Assembly (NCBI GenBank): GCA_027619655.1
Contig: JAQCHR010000210.1
Location: 1 to 6,767, forward strand
Source: Pseudomonadota bacterium
Lineage (GTDB): Bacteria > Pseudomonadota > Alphaproteobacteria > UBA8366 > GCA-2717185
Length of the DNA: 6,767 bases
Direction: 5' to 3'
Shown here piece by piece: positions 1 to 4,990 of the stretch. The notes beneath the pieces were generated by a model. That model worked only from the letters and a program-made list of their open reading frames with translations. It had not been told where the DNA came from and did not search any database. A program made the position numbers and the translations under genes. Each line of letters starts with the position of its first letter. Within the stretch, counting starts at the first letter, position 1.

Positions 1-487
1 TGCGCAGCAGGGCGTTCTGCATCCCCGTCAGGATCTTGTTGCCGGCATATTTGTAGAAGGGCATCCCGCCCTTCAAGGCGCCGCCCTGGGTCAGCATGCG
101 CGATCCGAAAACCGCATCCGCGCTCCCATCCCGCAGCGGCGTCAGCAGTTCCGGCAGGCATTCCGGCGCGTACTGCCCGTCACCATGCACCAGCGCGACA
201 TAATCGAACCCGTTTTTGATGGCGTAATGGAAACCGATTTTCTGATTGCTGCCATACCCCTGGTTGACCGGATTGAACAGCACCGTTACCGGAAACGGCA
301 GGGCCTCCTCGGCAACCGCGCGGTGGCCTTCCGCGAACGTATCGTCCTGCGAGGCATCGTCGATGACCAGGGTTTCGATATCGTACGCGGCGCAGAGCGA
401 TTCCGGAATCCGGGTCAAGACGCTGCGGATGGTTTTCGCCGCATTATAGGCGACAATGAAAACAAGCAGGCGGGGCCGGGCGGTCAT
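1..487 (-). CDS. Family 2 glycosyltransferase, N-terminal part (cut by window edge)
   Basis: Translating the minus strand from the ATG at 487 gives 162 open codons that run off the left edge, so the C-terminus is missing. The protein is a GT-A fold, GT2-family transferase of the dolichol-phosphate-mannose-synthase-like kind. It would transfer a sugar from a nucleotide-sugar donor to a lipid or glycan acceptor at the cytoplasmic face of the membrane. Visible motifs are VAYN (12-15) at the start of the Rossmann-like fold, VIDDAS (41-46), NQGYGSN (75-81), HGDGQY (101-106, the DxD-equivalent metal and nucleotide site, D103) and FGSR (127-130). No membrane segment appears in the visible part; some relatives carry C-terminal ones. 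The start codon overlaps the stop of rfbC as ATGA (484-487), which implies translational coupling, with only a weak GGCGG Shine-Dalgarno upstream. The family is clear; donor and acceptor cannot be told from sequence. Confidence 0.9.
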   Translation of the reverse strand, partial: MTARPRLLVFIVAYNAAKTIRSVLTRIPESLCAAYDIETLVIDDASQDDTFAEGHRAVAEEALPFPVTVLFNPVNQGYGSNQKIGFHYAIKNGFDYVALVHGDGQYAPECLPELLTPLRDGSADAVFGSRMLTQGGALKGGMPFYKYAGNKILTGMQNALLR

Positions 488-1047
488 GTTCCGCCATCCG
501 GCCCGTAAGGCGGCAATACAGCGATATCCGCAAGACGCGGCGCATTCCGGTCCTTCTCGCTGAGGCTGGTCGCCGCGACCGGCCAGTCGATTGCCAGCGC
601 CGGATCGTCCCAGGCAATGGAGAATTCCTCGTCAGGCCGATAGGCGCCATCGACCTTGTACAGGACATCCGCGCGATCGCTCGTGACCACGAAACCATGC
701 GCAAAACCACGCGGCGCCTATACCTGCCGGCGGTCCGTATCGGTCAGCGGCACACCGATCCATTGCCCGAAATGCGGGCTGCCGCGTCTTATATCGACCA
801 CGACGTCGAAGATCGATCCGGACAGGACCGTGACGAGCTTTCCCTGTAGAGTCGGGTACTGGTAATGCAGCCCCCGCAATGTGCCGTGACCGGACCGGGA
901 AACGTTGTCCTGTACGAAATCATCGGCCAGCCCGGCCTCGCCATAGCGCGCCAGGTTCCACAATTCGAAAAAGAAGCCCCGGTTATCGCCGAAGACCTTC
1001 GGCTCGAAGACCTTCACACCGGGCAGGCTGGTATCCATGACGTTCAT
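484..1047 (-). pseudogene. rfbC: dTDP-4-dehydrorhamnose 3,5-epimerase, interrupted by an in-frame amber codon
   Basis: This cupin-fold epimerase (RmlC/RfbC) converts dTDP-4-keto-6-deoxyglucose to dTDP-4-keto-L-rhamnose in the dTDP-L-rhamnose pathway. The frame spans 187 sense-length codons, the usual size for the family, but codon 110 is TAG (plus strand 718-720). Codons 1-109 hold the N-terminal features: FGDNRGFFFE (19-28), LRGLHYQ (57-63) with the catalytic His61, and QGKLV (68-72). The same frame continues after the stop with APRGFAHGF (111-119), the conserved Tyr-Lys at 130-131, WDDP (146-149) and LSEKD (162-166). The family normally has RQ(L/V)(W/Y)xPxGFAHGF here, so TAG replaces a Trp or Tyr codon; one G-to-A change from TGG suffices. 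The 109-residue product would lack the catalytic Tyr region and half the barrel. There is no frameshift and the downstream part is undecayed, so the lesion is recent, a sequencing error, or suppressed. The start could also be Met4. A related 3,5-epimerase of another deoxysugar pathway is possible. Confidence 0.85.
718..720 (-). other. In-frame TAG stop inside rfbC
   Basis: On the minus strand the codons read CAG GTA TAG GCG CCG. The residues on both sides match the RmlC block RQ(V/L)-[W/Y]-xPxGFAHGF without any shift of frame. A TGG codon would need C instead of T at plus-strand position 719. Confidence 0.9.
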
Positions 1048-1120
1048 TGAAGAATCCGCTTGTCACTCTGGCAGGACAGAATAAAGGGCAGGGTCCAATC
1101 CCTCCAGCCCTGCTTTCGGC

Positions 1121-1132
1121 GCCGGTACCGGC
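1121..1132. repeat. 12-base perfect palindrome in the gap before rfbC
   Basis: GCCGGTACCGGC is a perfect inverted repeat in the 95-base gap between the membrane-protein gene and rfbC. Six A residues follow shortly after it on the plus strand (1134-1139). For minus-strand transcription the T run therefore lies before the palindrome, the wrong order for an intrinsic terminator. It may be a protein-binding site or chance in GC-rich DNA. I see no convincing promoter or Shine-Dalgarno for rfbC in the rest of this gap (1048-1142), so rfbC is probably read from the upstream membrane-protein gene. Confidence 0.35.
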
Positions 1133-1142
1133 CAAAAAACAT

Positions 1143-3032
1143 CTAACCGTCCTGCAGCAAAATGCCGTCGACCGGCGCGAAGCAGGCGGACCCTATCGGC
1201 GGGCCGTCGCGCAGCAGATCGCCGCGCAGCCCGAACATCTCCAGCCGCGCCCCGGATATCGAAATCGCCTGTGTGAAGAAGACCGGTTCCCCCGCGGCCG
1301 CAGAGACATGGGTCATCTGTTCGGACAATCTCCGTGATTGCGTCGCCACGACATGCCGCCACCGCGCCTTGCTTGTGGCGAGCCGTTCCTGTTCGGCGAT
1401 CCGCGCCATAAGCACCGCCGGCGAAACCGCGTGCGCCCGCCGGTCGTCAACCGGACCCAGCGTAAATCCGGCGCCTCTGGAGACCAGCAGGGTGATCGGT
1501 TCCGATCCCGCGCGGCAGGGCGTAACGCCGGCAAGCTTGCTGTAGCTTCCCCCGGCTGTCAGACCGGCAGTGACGAAGATGGCGACACTCGCGAACCCGA
1601 AGGCACCGAGCCCCGCAAGCAGCCCGAACGGGCCTTCGGCCCGCATCTTTTCCTTCGCCCGCAGGCGCGGGATCAGCCTGCCGATTTCCGCGGCGCCCAG
1701 TCCGCAGACCAGCGCCAGGAAACCAACGGACGAGGCGAAGCCCCGGCTTTCACCGCCATGCATGAAGGGTATCGAGATCAGGATCGCCAGCGACGCCGCA
1801 AGGCCGAGCCCATGGACCGGACTGCCGCGACAATGGCGGGCAGATGCCCAAACCCCGGCCAGAAACAGCGCGAATACCAGGTACCGAAACGGCTTCACTT
1901 CAACGAAGCGGAACAGTTTCAGTTCGATCAGATGGTCACGATACTCAATTGCCGCGCCGACAAGACCGGCCAGCGGATAGGTCAGCGCCTGCTGGACAAT
2001 GATATCGCGTTTCCGGTCCGCCTGCGCGGCCCGCGGCAGTGTTTCGATTTCGGGATGATCTATATAGATCTGGCGCCATCGCGTCGCCTGCAGGGCACCT
2101 GCCGGATCCGTGATGCCCAGCGCGACGCGGCCGTTCGAAAACACCGCGTACCAGAGATCGGCCGCATTGACGAAAGCGCCGCCGGTATTGGGCGTGATCT
2201 GCCGGGCAACCTGGCTGTTGCCGACAAAGATCGCGGCAATGGCAGCCATGGCGAGGGCCAGCGTCGTTGCCCTGCGCGCGACCGGATGCGGGATCAGGAA
2301 CCAGCCCCAGAACTGCAGCAGTGGCAGGAGGAACATCGCCCCGGGACGGAAGATCAGCGCCAGCGCGAGCAGCACCATCGCCGCCACATAGACCGGGCCA
2401 GTGCGCCGCACCGTCGCCGCGACGCAGAAGGCCGCGCTCAGGGTGCCAAGAATGAACCCCGGCAATTCGGAGGATACCCCGGCGAAGAAGTCATGCGCAT
2501 AGTCAAACAGCAGCGCCGCGCCGACCAGTCCCGCGATCGGCGCAACCGCCATCCCCGCCTGCAGGGCAAACGCCAGGATGGCAAGCCCGCTCAGCAGGAC
2601 AATCCCGAACAAGGCGAGGCGCAGGTCGAACCCGGTGAGGTCGAACAGCCCGGCCCACATCGCGTTCACCATCGGCCGGCCGCGCGGCGTATCGAACCAG
2701 CCATTCACGAGGAATTCCGCCACCGTGCCGAAGAAATCCGCCGCATCGCCGATCTGGATCAGGCCGAGATGTGAAAAGCGCGTGGCGCCGGTGAATTCAT
2801 CGACCAGCCGGAATCCCAGCACGCTCAAAAGCAGCGCGACAAGCGCAACTCCCGAAACCCATGCCAGCGCCGCATGGCGCGTCCGCAGGAAACCCGCCGC
2901 CAGCGCCGCCACGCCATACCCGACCGTCGGCAGGTAATAATACAGCGTGCCGGTAGACAGCGCCGTCAGGGGCACGAACGCACCAGCCGCAGCCGCGAAC
3001 GCCGCGATAAAGGTAATCTTGGGCGTGCGCAT
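1143..3032 (-). CDS. Multi-spanning membrane protein, possible GT-C-type glycosyltransferase
   Basis: This 629-residue protein has about a dozen hydrophobic segments, roughly at 5-25, 30-50, 55-76, 137-158, 160-178, 190-207, 212-228, 230-247, 254-272, 381-398, 405-424, 430-450 and 468-490. A soluble C-terminal domain of about 135 residues follows. After the third segment comes a loop with IGDAADFF (94-101) and, further on, TPRGRP (115-120). A later FRPGAMFLLPLL (228-239) resembles the RP-x-x-x-LLP element common in membrane glycosyltransferases of the PMT/ArnT type, which use polyprenyl-phosphate sugars and have an acidic catalytic residue in the first large periplasmic loop. That makes a lipid-linked-sugar transferase role plausible, and the neighbouring rfbC and GT2 genes fit. 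I do not recognise the exact family; a polymerase-like or uncharacterised membrane protein is also possible. The ATG at 3032 has AGGA four bases upstream, and the first segment begins within ten residues, supporting this start. The stop is TAG at 1143-1145. Confidence 0.8.
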   Translation of the reverse strand: MRTPKITFIAAFAAAAGAFVPLTALSTGTLYYYLPTVGYGVAALAAGFLRTRHAALAWVSGVALVALLLSVLGFRLVDEFTGATRFSHLGLIQIGDAADFFGTVAEFLVNGWFDTPRGRPMVNAMWAGLFDLTGFDLRLALFGIVLLSGLAILAFALQAGMAVAPIAGLVGAALLFDYAHDFFAGVSSELPGFILGTLSAAFCVAATVRRTGPVYVAAMVLLALALIFRPGAMFLLPLLQFWGWFLIPHPVARRATTLALAMAAIAAIFVGNSQVARQITPNTGGAFVNAADLWYAVFSNGRVALGITDPAGALQATRWRQIYIDHPEIETLPRAAQADRKRDIIVQQALTYPLAGLVGAAIEYRDHLIELKLFRFVEVKPFRYLVFALFLAGVWASARHCRGSPVHGLGLAASLAILISIPFMHGGESRGFASSVGFLALVCGLGAAEIGRLIPRLRAKEKMRAEGPFGLLAGLGAFGFASVAIFVTAGLTAGGSYSKLAGVTPCRAGSEPITLLVSRGAGFTLGPVDDRRAHAVSPAVLMARIAEQERLATSKARWRHVVATQSRRLSEQMTHVSAAAGEPVFFTQAISISGARLEMFGLRGDLLRDGPPIGSACFAPVDGILLQDG

Positions 3033-3036
3033 TGAG

Positions 3037-3040
3037 TCCT
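3037..3040 (-). promoter_or_regulatory. Ribosome binding site of the membrane-protein gene
   Basis: On the minus strand AGGA lies four bases before the ATG at 3032, within CAGGACTCA-ATG. The spacing is short but usable and it supports the chosen start. Confidence 0.5.
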
Positions 3041-3094
3041 GTTGCGATGGGAAGAACGACCGAGCGCCGCAGGGTAGAGCATGTCAGGGCCGAT

Positions 3095-3142
3095 GGGAAT
3101 CGCCGTCGGTCGGTTTTTCGCGACAAGGGCGGCGGGAATCGC
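3095..3142. repeat. Nine-base direct repeat in the divergent intergenic region
   Basis: GGGAATCGC occurs at 3095-3103 and again at 3134-3142, 39 bases apart start to start. Both copies lie between the divergently read membrane-protein and monooxygenase genes, where operators for either gene would be expected. The 39-base offset is not a whole number of helical turns, so cooperative binding on one face is not strongly implied. It could be coincidence. Confidence 0.3.
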
Positions 3143-3177
3143 GTATTTCGGGTGACCACCGGCCACACCAACCGACC
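3108..3177. repeat. Eight-base inverted repeat flanking the upstream region of the monooxygenase gene
   Basis: GGTCGGTT (3108-3115) and AACCGACC (3170-3177) are exact inverted copies separated by 54 bases, the second lying just before the ribosome binding site at 3179. The arms are too far apart for a terminator. They could be two half-sites, or chance. I find no convincing -35/-10 pair on either strand of 3033-3192, though both flanking genes presumably start here. Confidence 0.25.
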
Positions 3178-3178
3178 C

Positions 3179-3184
3179 AGGGAG
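3179..3184 (+). promoter_or_regulatory. Ribosome binding site that fixes the monooxygenase start
   Basis: AGGGAG lies eight bases before the ATG at 3193. The reading frame is open further upstream to 2947, but that extension would overlap the divergent gene and has no family resemblance, so this site decides the start. Confidence 0.7.
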
Positions 3185-3192
3185 CATCCGCC

Positions 3193-4212
3193 ATGCTGAA
3201 ACTGTCCGTTCTCGACCAGTCCGTCGCCATGGCGGAGCGGCCCCATGCCCAGTCGATCCAGGAAACCCTGGCGCTGGCGCAGCATTGCGAGGCGCTGGGC
3301 TATCACCGGTTCTGGGTCTCGGAACACCACAGCCATCCCAGCATCGTCGGCACCGCGCCGGAGGTCCTGATGGCTGCCATCGCGATGCGGACCGAACGCA
3401 TCCGCATCGGCAGCGCCGGGGTCATGCTGCCGCATTATTCGGCGCTGAAGGTGGCCGAACAGTTCCGCGTGCTCGATTCGCTGGCGCCGGGGCGGATCGA
3501 CCTGGGTGTCGGGCGCGCGCCGGGATCGGACGGGCGCACCGCCTTCGCGCTGAACCCGAACGCCAATACCGCCGCCGCCCAGTTCCCCCAGCAGGTGCAG
3601 GATCTGGTCGCCTGGGTCACCGGCGCTCCGCTGCCGGACGGCCATCCCTTCCGCGAGATCAAGGCCCATCCGCTGGCCACCGACATCAACACATCGCCCG
3701 ATGTCTGGATGCTGGGCACCTCGGAATACGGCGCGCAGGTCGCCGCCCATTTCGGCCTGCCCTACAGTTTTGCCCATTTCATCACCGAGGGGCGCGGCAC
3801 GGCGCAGGCCATCGACCTCTACCGCCAGCAGTACCGGCCCAGCGAGCGGCACCCGGAACCCCATGCCAATATCTGCGTCTGGGCGCTGACGGCGGATACC
3901 GAGGCAGAGGCCGAACGGCTGTTCACCTCGCGCGCACGCTCCCGCCTGTCGCGCGACCGGGGGCTGCTGCTGCCGATCATGCCGCCGAGCGACGACCCGG
4001 CAAATGCCTTTTCCGCCGTGGAACGGCCGCGGGTGGACATGATGCGCCGCAATGCCTTCGTCGGCACACCGGACCAGGTCGGCGCGCGGCTGCGCGAACT
4101 GGGCACGGAACTGGGACTGGACGAAATCGTCGTGCTGACCTGGACCTATGACCTGGAAGCCCGCAAGCGCTCCTACGGCCTCCTGGCGGCGGAATTCGGC
4201 CTGCAGGGCTGA
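3193..4212 (+). CDS. Luciferase-like flavin-dependent monooxygenase, YhbW type
   Basis: This 339-residue protein belongs to the bacterial luciferase-like (LLM) superfamily, in the single-component-like group that includes Escherichia coli YhbW (about 335 residues). These are cytoplasmic TIM-barrel oxidoreductases that use FMN, usually supplied reduced by a separate reductase, to oxygenate an organic substrate. Visible conserved blocks are LGYHRFWVSEHH (35-46), GSAGVMLPHYSALKVAEQF (73-91), PGRIDLGVGRAPGSD (99-113), VWMLGTSEYGAQVAA (171-185) and VGTPDQV (290-296). The order and length match the YhbW group throughout, with no truncation. Physiological substrates of this group are mostly unknown, so the reaction cannot be given. 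No flavin reductase gene is visible nearby. The gene starts a plus-strand series, divergent from the polysaccharide block and 133 bases before the coxG-like gene. Co-transcription with the latter is possible but not shown. Confidence 0.93.
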   Translation: MLKLSVLDQSVAMAERPHAQSIQETLALAQHCEALGYHRFWVSEHHSHPSIVGTAPEVLMAAIAMRTERIRIGSAGVMLPHYSALKVAEQFRVLDSLAPGRIDLGVGRAPGSDGRTAFALNPNANTAAAQFPQQVQDLVAWVTGAPLPDGHPFREIKAHPLATDINTSPDVWMLGTSEYGAQVAAHFGLPYSFAHFITEGRGTAQAIDLYRQQYRPSERHPEPHANICVWALTADTEAEAERLFTSRARSRLSRDRGLLLPIMPPSDDPANAFSAVERPRVDMMRRNAFVGTPDQVGARLRELGTELGLDEIVVLTWTYDLEARKRSYGLLAAEFGLQG

Positions 4213-4229
4213 CATTCCGTCACAGCTTG

Positions 4230-4259
4230 TTGACCGGCCCCGGAGGCGATACGCTAGCC
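4230..4259 (+). promoter_or_regulatory. Possible sigma-70-type promoter before the coxG-like gene
   Basis: TTGACC (4230-4235) is followed after 18 bases by CTAGCC (4254-4259), resembling the TTGAC and CTA-rich elements of alphaproteobacterial housekeeping promoters. It lies in the 133-base gap after the monooxygenase stop and would give a leader of about 80 bases before the ATG at 4346. The -10 match is weak. The gap also holds a ten-base palindrome, CCGGCGCCGG (4284-4293), with no T run, so it is not terminator-like. Confidence 0.3.
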
Positions 4260-4345
4260 TTCCATCTGCGTCATGCCCCCAAACCGGCGCCGGGCCTTCC
4301 GCCCGCAAGAATTTCCACTCTCCGAATGCGAGCAGTTCACGAAGC

Positions 4346-4990
4346 ATGGTTTCCCTCCGCGAAGAAACGAATATCCCCTCGCCGCCGGAAGTAGTCTGGC
4401 CACTGCTCAGCGACCCGGCGCTGGTGGCGTCCTGCATCCCCGGCGCGGAACTATCCCCCGATTCCGGCGACGGCGCCTGGCGCGGCTCGATCCGGGTCAA
4501 GTTCGGCCCGACCGTCGCGACCTTCCGGGGCGAGGCATCGCTGAAATTCGACGACGTGACGAAGACCTGCACGGTCGAAGGCCGCGGCATCGACCAGCGC
4601 GGCGCGTCGCGGGCGCTGGCCTCGGGCCGGCTGGCGGTCACCGGCGACACCGAAACGAAACTGGCCATCGATGGCGAATTCAGCGTCACCGGCCCGCTGG
4701 AAACCTTCGTCAACGCCGGCGGCATCCATGTCGCCCGGGCGCTGCTGGCGGAATTCTCCGCCAACCTGACCAAACTGGTCGCCGACCGGCAGGGCGGTGC
4801 AGCCCCCGCCGAAACGACGGACGCCCCGGCGGATACCGCCGCTGCCGCCACCGCGGCCGGTGCCCCACCGGAACAACCACCCGCGCCGCCCCGGCCCGCC
4901 CCGGCCGCGGAGCTCAGCGCCTTCAGTCTTCTCTGGCGCGCCTTCAGGGGATGGCTCGCCTCTTTATTCGGATCGAAAGGATATCAATAA
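4346..4990 (+). CDS. CoxG/SRPBCC-family protein with C-terminal amphipathic tail
   Basis: This 214-residue protein has an N-terminal START/Bet v1-like (SRPBCC) domain at about 1-147 of the CO-dehydrogenase subunit G (CoxG) type. Recognisable elements are IPSPPEVVWPLLSDP (10-24), CIPGAEL (30-36), VKFGPTVATFRGEA (51-64), GRLAVTG (94-100) and FSVTGPLETF (112-121). A low-complexity Ala/Pro-rich linker follows at about 150-190. The C-terminal LSAFSLLWRAFRGWLASLF (190-208) looks like an amphipathic helix able to sit on a membrane. CoxG proteins are linked to membrane attachment of molybdenum CO dehydrogenase and to handling hydrophobic ligands, but many homologues lie outside cox operons. No CO dehydrogenase gene is in this window; instead a thiamine-diphosphate enzyme follows with a one-base overlap (TAATG, 4988-4992). 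Met at 4346 is chosen because the domain begins directly after it; the Shine-Dalgarno is weak. The domain call is firm; the role is unknown. Confidence 0.85.
   Translation: MVSLREETNIPSPPEVVWPLLSDPALVASCIPGAELSPDSGDGAWRGSIRVKFGPTVATFRGEASLKFDDVTKTCTVEGRGIDQRGASRALASGRLAVTGDTETKLAIDGEFSVTGPLETFVNAGGIHVARALLAEFSANLTKLVADRQGGAAPAETTDAPADTAAAATAAGAPPEQPPAPPRPAPAAELSAFSLLWRAFRGWLASLFGSKGYQ
4976..4981 (+). promoter_or_regulatory. Ribosome binding site of the thiamine-diphosphate enzyme gene
   Basis: AAAGGA lies eight bases before the ATG at 4990, inside the last codons of the coxG-like gene. It decides the start, since this frame is open far upstream (to 4273) as an antisense-of-composition artefact overlapping the coxG-like gene. 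Confidence 0.75.

Noticed and set aside
718..720. TAG in rfbC as a pyrrolysine codon
   Set aside because: Pyrrolysine is confined to a few methylamine-using lineages and their enzymes; RmlC is not one of them, and the family residue here is Trp or Tyr. Ordinary nonsense mutation or sequence error is simpler.
1121..1139. Palindrome plus A run as an intrinsic terminator of the minus-strand genes
   Set aside because: In the direction of minus-strand transcription the T run comes before the hairpin, which is the wrong order.
1338..2774. Plus-strand open frame of 478 codons opposite the membrane-protein gene
   Set aside because: The translation is very rich in Arg, Gln and Pro and has no recognisable domain, while the minus-strand frame gives clean membrane segments. 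It is a composition shadow.
2947..3192. Upstream in-frame extension of the monooxygenase
   Set aside because: It would overlap the start of the divergent membrane-protein gene and adds nothing seen in the YhbW family. The ribosome binding site before 3193 fits the family N-terminus.
2797..4851. Minus-strand open frame of 684 codons opposite the monooxygenase and coxG-like genes
   Set aside because: It runs antisense to two well-supported genes and across the divergent intergenic region, and its translation is low-complexity and rich in Arg, Ala and Gly with no family motif. Stop codons are rare on the shadow strand of GC-rich genes.
4273..4989. Upstream in-frame extension of the thiamine-diphosphate enzyme
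   Set aside because: The extra 239 codons overlap the coxG-like gene in another frame and are Arg/Pro/Gly-rich. A good ribosome binding site at 4976-4981 and the family N-terminus place the start at 4990.
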